The notes beneath the pieces were generated by a model that was not told the origin of the DNA, did not search any database, and saw only the letters and a program-made list of their open reading frames with translations. From Agromyces sp. 3263 (lineage in GTDB: Bacteria > Actinomycetota > Actinomycetes > Actinomycetales > Microbacteriaceae), in the NCBI RefSeq assembly GCF_031456545.1, contig NZ_JAVDUV010000001.1, positions 1,488,001-1,552,000 on the forward strand: a DNA stretch of 64,000 nt, given 5' to 3'. The translations under genes and the position numbers were made by a program. This document shows positions 35,430 through 42,128 of this stretch, piece by piece (position 1 is the stretch's first letter; each line of letters opens with the position of its first letter).

Positions 35430-36704
35430 CTACTCCGACTCCGCGTCGAGCGCGGCCTGCATCTGGTCCGCCAGTTGCGCGAGGCCGTCCTCCGGCGTCA
35501 ACGCGCCCGCCCATACCTGCGAGAGGATCTCGCTCTCGATCGCGTTCCACGCGGCGGTGTTCTTCGACACCGGGTACGGCACGGCGGTCTCGAGCGCGTC
35601 GATGTAGACCTGCAGGTCGTACTGCGGCAGCGCGTCGACCCAGTCCTGCTGGGTGCCGTTGAAGGCGGGAATCACGGTCCCGGTCTCGGCCTGGATCTTC
35701 GCGGCCTGCTCGCCGCTCGCGAAGGCGGCGAACTCCTTGGCGATCTCGAGCTGGTCGCTCTTCGCGTTGGCGACGTTGCCGATGCCGTGGATGACGCTCT
35801 GGTTGCCCTCCGGCCCGGCGGCGAGCGGCGCCACGTTCACCTTGTCGGCGATGTCGGGATTCTCGGCGTAGGCGACGGCGGCCCACGAGCCGTTCTGGAA
35901 CATGGCCGCCTTGCCGGAGAGGAAGAAGTCCTCGGGGCTCGTGTCGGTCATCTGCTGCGCGGTCGGCGACGAGCCGGCCTCGATCAGGTCGGTCCAGAGC
36001 GTGATGCCCTCGAGCGCCTCGGGGGTGCCGTAGCCGGTCTCGGTGCCGTCGGCGCTGACGACCTCGCCGCCGGCCTGGGCGATCGAGTCGTAGAAGTTCT
36101 CCTGGCCGTACTGGGTTGCCGTGATGCCGTAGACGCCGGCCGCCGGGTCGGTGAGCTTCGCCGCGGCGGCCTTCAGGTCGTCCCACGTCCAGCCGGCGCT
36201 CGGGTACTCGACGCCGGCCGCGTCGAAGAGCTCGGTGTTGTACCAGAGCGCGACGGTGTCGAAGTCCTTGGGTGCGCCGTAGAGGGAGCCGTCGTAGGTG
36301 TAGAGGTCGATGAGCCCCTGCGGGTAGTCGGATGCCTCGATGCCCTCGTCGTCGAGCGGCGCGAGCACGCCGTTCGAGGCGTAGAGCTGGAAGTTTGGGC
36401 CGTTCATCCAGAACACGTCAGGGCCGGCGCCGCCCGACACCGCGGTCTGGAGCTTCGTGAAGTACTCCTTGTAGGGCGTGAGCTGGATGTCGACGGTGAC
36501 GTTCGGGTGCTCCTTCGTGAACGCGGCGGCGATCTCCTCCATCGCAGGCTGCTGGTTCTGGTCCCAGATGGCGTAGTCGATCGTGACGTCGCCGCCGTCA
36601 TCGCCGGCCGCGCTGCCGGACGCGCAGGCGCTGAATGCGAGCAGGGCGGCGGCCGATGCGGCCAGGGCCGCGACAGTGCGGCCGGGTCTGGTGGATCGGA
36701 GCAT
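35430..36704 (-). CDS. Extracellular sugar-binding lipoprotein (family 1 SBP)
   Basis: 424-residue binding protein of the MalE-like family. Lipoprotein signal with lipobox FSAC (Cys27) after an Arg-containing start and Ala-rich core. The mature part opens VTIDYAIWDQNQ and includes AAFTKEHPNVTVDIQ and GAGPDVFWMNGPNF, typical of SBP_bac_1. It is the first gene of the operon, behind a promoter at 36795-36824 and an operator dyad. The start at 36704 is preceded by AAGGAG. It would be anchored outside the membrane and deliver sugar to the two permeases. Substrate unknown, probably an oligosaccharide. Confidence 0.94.
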   Translation of the reverse strand: MLRSTRPGRTVAALAASAAALLAFSACASGSAAGDDGGDVTIDYAIWDQNQQPAMEEIAAAFTKEHPNVTVDIQLTPYKEYFTKLQTAVSGGAGPDVFWMNGPNFQLYASNGVLAPLDDEGIEASDYPQGLIDLYTYDGSLYGAPKDFDTVALWYNTELFDAAGVEYPSAGWTWDDLKAAAAKLTDPAAGVYGITATQYGQENFYDSIAQAGGEVVSADGTETGYGTPEALEGITLWTDLIEAGSSPTAQQMTDTSPEDFFLSGKAAMFQNGSWAAVAYAENPDIADKVNVAPLAAGPEGNQSVIHGIGNVANAKSDQLEIAKEFAAFASGEQAAKIQAETGTVIPAFNGTQQDWVDALPQYDLQVYIDALETAVPYPVSKNTAAWNAIESEILSQVWAGALTPEDGLAQLADQMQAALDAESE

Positions 36705-36767
36705 GCGTTTCTCCTTCGAAGTGGTTCTGTCGGGGGTCTACGGCGGGGCCTTGGCCCCGAGCGGGGG

Positions 36768-36786
36768 AAACGATTGTTAATCGTTT
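36768..36786. promoter_or_regulatory. Operator dyad of the MalEFG-type operon
   Basis: Perfect 8-bp arms AAACGATT (36768-36775) and AATCGTTT (36779-36786) with a 3-base centre. It begins about where transcription should start from the leftward promoter, a repressing position. It is the probable site for the operon's own LacI protein (32453-33532). Confidence 0.65.
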
Positions 36787-36794
36787 AGCACGAG

Positions 36795-36824
36795 AAGATA
36801 ACCCGCCACCGACGTGCTGCGCAA
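36795..36824 (-). promoter_or_regulatory. Promoter of the MalEFG-type sugar operon
   Basis: Reverse strand -35 TTGCGC (36819-36824), 18-base spacer, -10 TATCTT (36795-36800). A 7-bp GC hairpin (36744-36750 with 36753-36759) lies in the leader. Confidence 0.5.
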
Positions 36825-36864
36825 GCGTTGCGCGCCGCGGATTTCCGGGCGTGCCGGGCCGCGG

Positions 36865-36893
36865 TTGCGATCATCCCGCGTGATCGATATGGT
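36865..36893 (+). promoter_or_regulatory. Promoter of the MFS transporter gene
   Basis: -35 TTGCGA (36865-36870), 17-base spacer, -10 TATGGT (36888-36893). Transcription would start near 36900, just before the operator palindrome. Confidence 0.6.
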
Positions 36894-36909
36894 TCTCAGA
36901 TCGGCGGTA

Positions 36910-36923
36910 TCGAATCGATTCGA
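36910..36923. promoter_or_regulatory. LacI-type operator, 14-bp palindrome (copy 2)
   Basis: TCGAATCGATTCGA, containing the same 12-mer as 28803-28814. It lies about ten bases downstream of the predicted transcription start of the MFS gene, a classical roadblock position. Confidence 0.7.
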
Positions 36924-36959
36924 CCCCGTCGCCGAGCCGCACACGACGAAGCAGAGCAG

Positions 36960-38231
36960 ATGACCGGAACCCCGCGTGAGAGCGTGACCACCGACCGCAC
37001 GCGTCGCGAACTGATCGCCTGGCGCAACGCGATCTTCACGATCTTCTTCCTCTCGGGGCTGAGCCTCGCGAGCTGGGTCGCCCGACTTCCCGCGATCCGC
37101 GACGACGTCGACCTCAGCACGCAGGGCGTGGGATTCGTCATCCTCGCCGGCTCCGCGGCATCCGTGATCGGCCTCATCGTGGCGCCGTGGCTGATGGCGC
37201 GCTTCGGCACGCGTCTCGGCATGGCGGCGGTGCTCGTGATCGTCGCCGTCGGCCTGATCCTCGTCGGGATCGGCGGCTCGATCCTGCCGTCCGTGCCCCT
37301 CGTCATGATCGGCCTGGCGCTGTTCGGGTTCGGCAACGGCACGGTCGACGTGATGATGAACGTCGAAGGCGCAGAGGTGGAGCGCGAGATCGGCCGCACG
37401 CTGATGCCCCTCATGCACGCGTTCTTCAGCTTCGGCACCGTCGCCGGAGCCGGCGTCGCGGTCGTGGCGTCCGCGCTCGGCATCCCGGTCGCCTTCCACC
37501 TCGCCGTCATGGCCGTGCTCGTGGCGGGAGCCGTGATCGTCGCGGTGCGCTTCGTGCCGGTGCGCGAGGAGCTCGGCGACGACCCGCATACCGACGCGCC
37601 GCGTCCTCCGTGGCGCCGTCGTCTGCGCGAGAGCCTCATGGTCTGGGGCGACGTGCGGCTGCTCCTCATCGGCGTGGTCATGCTCGGCATGTCGTTCGCC
37701 GAGGGCGGGGCGAACGACTGGCTCGCCCTCGCGGTCGTCGACGGGCACGGCTTCGACGCCACCGTCGGTGCGGCGATCTTCACCGTCTTCACAGTGTCCA
37801 TGACCGCCGCACGCGTGCTCGGCGGGCCCGTGCTCGACCGGTTCGGCCGCGTCCCGATCCTCCAGGTGCTCGCGGCCATCGGCGTCGTCGGCCTCGCCCT
37901 GTTCATCTACGGCGACGAGCCGTGGTTGCTCATCATCGGCACCGTGCTCTGGGGCGTCGGCTGCTCGCTCGGGTTCCCCGTCGGCATGTCCGCCGCGGCC
38001 GACGTGTCCGACCGCCGCCTCGCGGCCTCGCGGGTGAGCGCCGTCGCGATCATCGGCTACTGCGCGTTCCTCGCCGGCCCGCCGTTCCTCGGGTTCATCG
38101 GCGAGCACTTCGGCATCCTGAACGCGCTGCTCGTCATCCTCGGCCTCATGGTGATGGCCGGGCTGGCAGCGCCCGCCGCCCGCGAGCAGACCGGTCCGCG
38201 CGCGCGGCCCAAGGCGCCCGCAGCGCCGTAG
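36960..38231 (+). CDS. MFS transporter
   Basis: 423-residue major-facilitator protein with about 12 hydrophobic segments, in the family often annotated as sugar or inner-membrane YbjJ-like MFS. It opens IFTIFFLSGLSLASWVARLPAIRDD, followed by PWLMARFGTRLG (loop 2-3 motif), FGFGNGTVDVMMNVEG and PVLDRFGRVPIL. The start at ATG 36960 fits the first membrane helix; the frame remains open upstream across the promoter and operator and is not used. Its promoter carries the palindrome found at the LacI gene 27717-28787, so that regulator probably controls it. Substrate unknown. Confidence 0.9.
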   Translation: MTGTPRESVTTDRTRRELIAWRNAIFTIFFLSGLSLASWVARLPAIRDDVDLSTQGVGFVILAGSAASVIGLIVAPWLMARFGTRLGMAAVLVIVAVGLILVGIGGSILPSVPLVMIGLALFGFGNGTVDVMMNVEGAEVEREIGRTLMPLMHAFFSFGTVAGAGVAVVASALGIPVAFHLAVMAVLVAGAVIVAVRFVPVREELGDDPHTDAPRPPWRRRLRESLMVWGDVRLLLIGVVMLGMSFAEGGANDWLALAVVDGHGFDATVGAAIFTVFTVSMTAARVLGGPVLDRFGRVPILQVLAAIGVVGLALFIYGDEPWLLIIGTVLWGVGCSLGFPVGMSAAADVSDRRLAASRVSAVAIIGYCAFLAGPPFLGFIGEHFGILNALLVILGLMVMAGLAAPAAREQTGPRARPKAPAAP

Positions 38232-38293
38232 CGCACCGTCCGGGAGCGGGCAAGGGCTCTCGCGCCGGCCGCCCGGACGGCGAGAATCCGAGG

Positions 38294-38851
38294 ATGGATG
38301 CCGACGACCTGCTCGACGACCACGCCCGCCTCGACCCGGCCCGCGACGACCGCGACGGTGACGGTGACGGTGACGGTGACGGTGACGGTGACGGCCGAGC
38401 CGACCTCGACCGCCCCGCCGTCCACCACACCCGGCCGCCGGGCGTCGACGACGCCACCGTCGAGGCGCTCGGCAAGCTCTCCGAGGCGCTCGAGACGATC
38501 GAGGATGCCCGTGGCTCGCTGTACCGGTTCCACCGACTGACCGGCAAGGCCGACCTGGCCATCGGCGAGGCCGCCGAGCTCTTCCGCGCCGCGGGCTACG
38601 AGCGGGTCGCGGACCGTCTCGAACGGGACGTCATCGGTCGCAACGTGCTCGAGGGCCGCTGGACGTTCCAGGTCGTCGAGGAGTACGACGACGGCTACTA
38701 CGCCGAGGTTCGCGACGTCGAGCGCGCGGCCCGCGACGAGCTCGTCGGCGGACGCCGCCACCTCTTCGAGGCCGAGATGAAGGAGGACCGGCGCACCCGC
38801 GGGCGCCGGCACCACGAGGCGCGGCCGCCCGAGGCATCCGCCGGCGCCTGA
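38294..38851 (+). CDS. Conserved actinobacterial-type protein with Asp-Gly repeat
   Basis: 185 residues, not assigned to a characterised family. The N-terminal 50 residues are disordered and acidic, with seven Asp-Gly dipeptides coded by an in-frame hexanucleotide repeat. The remainder looks like a folded helical domain: [39 protein letters not shown], then [35 protein letters not shown]. The last 30 residues are rich in Arg. ATG 38294 has GAGAAT exactly six bases upstream, so it may be leaderless. It lies 17 bases before nucS on the same strand. Confidence 0.75.
   Translation: MDADDLLDDHARLDPARDDRDGDGDGDGDGDGDGRADLDRPAVHHTRPPGVDDATVEALGKLSEALETIEDARGSLYRFHRLTGKADLAIGEAAELFRAAGYERVADRLERDVIGRNVLEGRWTFQVVEEYDDGYYAEVRDVERAARDELVGGRRHLFEAEMKEDRRTRGRRHHEARPPEASAGA
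38354..38395 (+). repeat. Hexanucleotide tandem repeat, seven units of GACGGT
   Basis: Six perfect GACGGT units and a seventh ending in C, inside the gene at 38294. Each unit codes Asp-Gly, so changes in copy number would keep the frame. Confidence 0.9.
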
Positions 38852-38856
38852 CGCCG

Positions 38857-38862
38857 TACACT
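38857..38862 (+). promoter_or_regulatory. Candidate -10 (TACACT) for leaderless nucS
   Basis: TACACT, six bases, then GTG 38869. No Shine-Dalgarno precedes the GTG. Confidence 0.5.
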
Positions 38863-38868
38863 CGACGG

Positions 38869-39564
38869 GTGCGTCTCGTCATCGCCCGCTGCTCCGTCGA
38901 CTACGCGGGGCGCCTCTCCGCCCACCTGCCGCTCGCGACGCGGCTGCTCATGGTCAAGGGCGACGGCAGCCTGCTCGTGCACTCCGACGGCGGCAGCTAC
39001 AAGCCGCTCAACTGGATGAGCCCGCCGTGCACGCTCGAGTCGCTCGAGCCCGACGACGACCAGGCCGCTGCGGGCGTCATCGAGCTGTGGAAGGTCACGC
39101 ACAAGAAGACCGCCGACCAGCTCGTCGTCTCGATCCACGAGGTGCTCCACGACTCCGCGCACGAGCTCGGCGTCGACCCGGGCCTCCAGAAGGACGGCGT
39201 CGAGGCGCACCTGCAGCAGCTCCTCGCCGAGCAGATCGAGCTCCTCGGCGACGGGCACCGGCTCGTGCGGCGCGAGTACATGACGGCGATCGGTCCGGTC
39301 GACATCCTGGCGACGGATGCCTCGGGGGCCTCGGTCGCGGTCGAGCTCAAGCGGCGCGGCGACATCGACGGCGTCGAGCAGCTCACCCGCTACCTCGAGC
39401 TCATGAACCGCGATCCCCGCCTGGCACCGGTGACCGGCATCTTCGCCGCGCAGGAGATCAAGCCGCAGGCGCGCACCCTCGCGGAGGACCGCGGCATCCG
39501 CTGCGTCGTGCTCGACTACGACGCGATGCGCGGCATCGAGAGCGGCCACGCCCGCCTGTTCTGA
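38869..39564 (+). CDS. nucS: Endonuclease NucS (EndoMS), non-canonical mismatch repair
   Basis: 231-residue mismatch-specific endonuclease. In actinobacteria lacking MutS/MutL it makes double-strand cuts at mismatches and lowers mutation rate, working with the sliding clamp. The N-terminal half ([33 protein letters not shown]) is the dimerising DNA-binding domain. The nuclease core reads [36 protein letters not shown] with the D and ExK active residues. The C-terminal GHARLF resembles the clamp-interacting end. GTG 38869 has no Shine-Dalgarno but does have TACACT six bases upstream. Confidence 0.96.
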   Translation: MRLVIARCSVDYAGRLSAHLPLATRLLMVKGDGSLLVHSDGGSYKPLNWMSPPCTLESLEPDDDQAAAGVIELWKVTHKKTADQLVVSIHEVLHDSAHELGVDPGLQKDGVEAHLQQLLAEQIELLGDGHRLVRREYMTAIGPVDILATDASGASVAVELKRRGDIDGVEQLTRYLELMNRDPRLAPVTGIFAAQEIKPQARTLAEDRGIRCVVLDYDAMRGIESGHARLF

Positions 39565-39690
39565 GGGGGCGCGTGGGGCAGTCGACTGACCGTCGCACGA
39601 CGATCGGACGATCGGCATGCAAGCCCCTTGTCGCTCGTTCTGGGGAATGGGAGCGTTCTCTTCCTGAGAAACACTCAGACACGCTCGACA

Positions 39691-39696
39691 TAGGAT
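39691..39696 (+). promoter_or_regulatory. Candidate -10 (TAGGAT) for leaderless HAD phosphatase
   Basis: TAGGAT, six bases, then GTG 39703. A CTGAG/CTCAG dyad lies just upstream (about 39664-39678). Confidence 0.5.
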
Positions 39697-39702
39697 GACA
39701 CG

Positions 39703-40389
39703 GTGACTTCCACGATGCCCCTTCAGACCATCGCGCCCACGCGCACCTGGTCGGCCGTGCTGTTCGACCTCGACGGCACGATCGTCGACTCGGCCTCCGA
39801 CATCACGGCGTCGCTCGCCCACATGTTCACCCAGCTCGGCGTCGACGTGCCGTCCGACGAGGTGCTCCGCTCCTACGTCGGCCCGCCCCTGCTCGACAGC
39901 CTGCGGCTGACCGCCGGCTTCGACGACGCCGAGGCCTGGGAGGCGCTCAACGTCTACCGCGAGCACTACGCGCACCGCGTGCTCTGCTCCCCGGTCTTCC
40001 CCGGCGTCGCGGGCGTGCTCGAGCGGCTGCACGCCGCGGGCGTGCCGGTCGCACTCGCGACCTCGAAGCCCGAGTCGATGGCCCGCAAGGTGCTCGACCA
40101 CGCCGGACTGAGCCAGTACTTCACCGAGATCACCGGCGCGAGCGACGACGAGGAGCTCAGCACCAAGGCCGAGGTCGTGCGCGAGGCGCTGCGTCGCCTC
40201 GAGTCGCAGGGCGTCGACCTCTCGAACCCCGTCATGGTCGGCGACCGCGGCTACGACACCCTGGGTGCCGCCGCGAACGGCGTGCCGACGATCATGGTCG
40301 AGTGGGGCTACGGCTCCCCCGCCGAGGCCGGCGACGCCATGGCGGTCGTGCACTCGGCCGACCAGCTCCGGTCGCTGCTGCTCGGCTGA
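39703..40389 (+). CDS. HAD-family hydrolase, phosphoglycolate phosphatase-like
   Basis: 228-residue phosphatase. Motif I is VLFDLDGTIVDSA (nucleophile and acid Asp), motif II is ALATSKPE, motif III the lysine in STKAEVV, and motif IV VGDRGYDTLGAAANGV. The cap domain between motifs I and II is helical (subfamily IA). Gph/PgmB-like enzymes hydrolyse small phosphate esters; the substrate is open. GTG 39703 is used because the protein then has a short, Thr-rich arm; an ATG four codons on is possible. A weak 6-bp hairpin lies after the stop, shared with the convergent lipoprotein gene. Confidence 0.88.
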   Translation: MTSTMPLQTIAPTRTWSAVLFDLDGTIVDSASDITASLAHMFTQLGVDVPSDEVLRSYVGPPLLDSLRLTAGFDDAEAWEALNVYREHYAHRVLCSPVFPGVAGVLERLHAAGVPVALATSKPESMARKVLDHAGLSQYFTEITGASDDEELSTKAEVVREALRRLESQGVDLSNPVMVGDRGYDTLGAAANGVPTIMVEWGYGSPAEAGDAMAVVHSADQLRSLLLG

Positions 40390-40428
40390 GGCTCCGCCCG
40401 CCCACGGGGCACGGCCCCGGGCGCCGGG

Positions 40429-40857
40429 TCAGGAGCCGCCCGCGGCCTTCGGCACCACGTCGACGGTGAAGGTCACGCTGTCGCCCGTCTCGCCGTTGTC
40501 CAGCGTCACGTTGGTCTCGCCGACGGACTTCGCGGTGAGGCCGGGGTTGAACTGCGCGCTGCCGTCGTCGCGGCCCGCGACGAACTCGACCACGTCGGGA
40601 TCATCGATGTCGGCCGTCCACGCGGCGTAGGTCTCGTCGTCGCCGGTCAGGTCGATCGTGCCGCCCTCGGTCACCTCGACCGTCGTGCCGTCCACGTCGC
40701 CGAGGTCGACGATCACGGGCGGCAGCGCCGACGCGCCCCCCGTGGTGTTCGACGAGCAGCCTGCGAGCGCCAGCGCCCCGACCAGCGCGACCGTCGCCAT
40801 CAGCGCAGCGGATGCCGCAGGCCGCCGCCCTGCGCCTCGAACCAGGATTCCGCCCAT
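40429..40857 (-). CDS. Small lipoprotein with a beta-sandwich-like domain
   Basis: 142 residues. The signal ends in lipobox LAGC (Cys34). The mature part, from SSNTTGGASALPP, contains a single domain rich in Val/Thr/Asp strands (TTVEVTEGGTIDLTG, VGETNVTLDNGETGDSVTFTVDVVP), reminiscent of bacterial Ig-like folds. It should sit on the outer face of the membrane. Function unknown. ATG 40857 is the first start that gives a normal signal peptide. Confidence 0.75.
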   Translation of the reverse strand: MGGILVRGAGRRPAASAALMATVALVGALALAGCSSNTTGGASALPPVIVDLGDVDGTTVEVTEGGTIDLTGDDETYAAWTADIDDPDVVEFVAGRDDGSAQFNPGLTAKSVGETNVTLDNGETGDSVTFTVDVVPKAAGGS

Positions 40858-40925
40858 CCGAACCACCCCCGCGACCGATCGTACGCCGCGCCGGCTGAGC
40901 GGCCGGGAGCCGCGACCGGCGGACG

Positions 40926-40965
40926 GAGCGGGATGCCGCGGGCACGCGCCACGCGGCATCCGCTC
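40926..40965 (-). terminator. Terminator after the alpha/beta-hydrolase gene
   Basis: Inverted repeat 40926-40940 with 40952-40965, about 14 bp with one bulged G, starting two bases after the hydrolase stop. The arms contain the common GGATGCCG-type octamer. Confidence 0.6.
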
Positions 40966-40967
40966 GG

Positions 40968-41831
40968 CTACTGGATGAACCGCTGCACGAAGGCCAGGGC
41001 CTCGTCGGCGACCTCGCGCCACCCCGAGTCGATGGTGAGCGAGTGCCCGCGGCCCGGGATCGTGATCTCCTCGGTCGTGCCCGGGTTCTTCGCCTGGATC
41101 TTGTAGCTCGCGTCGGTGATCGCCGGCGGAACGGTGTGGTCCTTCTCGCCGCCGATGATGAGCATCGGTCCGCGCTCCGGATTCTTCGAGTCGACCGTGG
41201 TCTCGCCGCCGAACGGGTTGAAGTTCGCGAACGCCGCCTGGAAGAGCGGAGCGCCGGCAGCGGGCACATGGAGCGTGTCGTAGAGACGCCTGGCCTCGGC
41301 CTCGTCGAGCGCGTTGGCCCAGCCGTACTGGAACTGCTCGAAGGTGAGCGCCACTCCCCGCTTGGCGTTCGCCGGGTTCGACAGCACCGGTGACGCGGAC
41401 TTCAGCGCGGACGCGGGCAGCGGCAGCACGCCCTTGAACGGCGCGTTGTCGATCGAGACCGTGGCGGCGGCCACGCCCTCGCCGGCGATCTTCTGGGCGA
41501 TCAGGCCGCCGAACGAATGGCCGATCACGACGGGCGCCTGGTCGAGCGCCGCGATCGCCTCGAGGTAGTGATCCGTGACCTGCTGCACCATCTTCTTCGC
41601 GAAGGCCTCGGGATGCTCGCGCGCCTCGGCGACGGTGGCCGGGTCGTCGGGCCATCCCGGTGCGAGGGTGATGAACCCGTTGTCCTCGAAGAAGTCGCGC
41701 CACGGCTGCCAGCTGCTCGACAGCAGCCAGAGTCCGTGCACGAACACGACCGGCGTGAGGTCGGACGCGTTCGCGCGCGCGATCTCCTCCCGCTCCCAAT
41801 CGGCGAGGGTGGAACCGGTGGACTCGCTCAT
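40968..41831 (-). CDS. Alpha/beta hydrolase
   Basis: 287-residue single-domain hydrolase. It shows oxyanion motif FVHGLWLLSSSW, nucleophile elbow IGHSFGG, acid in IGGEKDHTVPP, and catalytic His in PGRGHSLTI. It lacks a signal peptide, so it is cytoplasmic. The pattern around HGLWLLSSSWQPW is common in actinobacterial esterase-like proteins. ATG 41831 has AGAGGA upstream; the frame is open further up but lacks family similarity. It is divergent from the M6 protease gene. Confidence 0.88.
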   Translation of the reverse strand: MSESTGSTLADWEREEIARANASDLTPVVFVHGLWLLSSSWQPWRDFFEDNGFITLAPGWPDDPATVAEAREHPEAFAKKMVQQVTDHYLEAIAALDQAPVVIGHSFGGLIAQKIAGEGVAAATVSIDNAPFKGVLPLPASALKSASPVLSNPANAKRGVALTFEQFQYGWANALDEAEARRLYDTLHVPAAGAPLFQAAFANFNPFGGETTVDSKNPERGPMLIIGGEKDHTVPPAITDASYKIQAKNPGTTEEITIPGRGHSLTIDSGWREVADEALAFVQRFIQ

Positions 41832-42128
41832 GTGTTCCTCTCCGGAATCCGCCGGGCGCGGTCCCGGCTCAGGGTATGCCCGTCTTCCCCACCCGGCCAC
41901 CCCTCGGCCGCACTCTGTAACGGTCCGTTCACAATCGGCGCGGTCACCGAGCAGGGCCCGCGGATGAATCGTGCGCGGCACGCAACGGACTTGCGTCTCT
42001 CTCCACAGATTGCGGAAAGCACTTCCATAGGGGCCGCATGGCAAGGCAGGATGCCGTCTACGTCCGTCTACCAGGCGGGCGTCGTTCGTGCGCCGCGGTC
42101 ATCCCCCGGCGCACTCGGAGGGAGAAGC
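41832..42128. other. Divergent intergenic region, 297 bases, mostly uninterpreted
   Basis: Lies between the hydrolase (left) and M6 protease (right) genes. The only notable element is the odd palindrome AACGG-T-CCGTT at 41919-41929, a possible operator. A TACCCT on the reverse strand could be a -10 for the hydrolase. I see no gene here. Confidence 0.4.

Noticed and set aside
38354..38395. GACGGT repeat considered as a CRISPR or iteron array
   Set aside because: The units are adjacent hexamers without spacers and lie in frame within a gene; this is a simple tandem repeat.
39590..39625. Direct repeat ACGATCGG before the HAD gene considered as an operator
   Set aside because: It is short, with no regulator nearby and no second copy found; chance is likely.
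41517..42128. Upstream extension of the M6 protease frame
   Set aside because: It would bury the signal peptide and overlap the hydrolase gene and intergenic region; ATG 42129 has a good ribosome-binding site.
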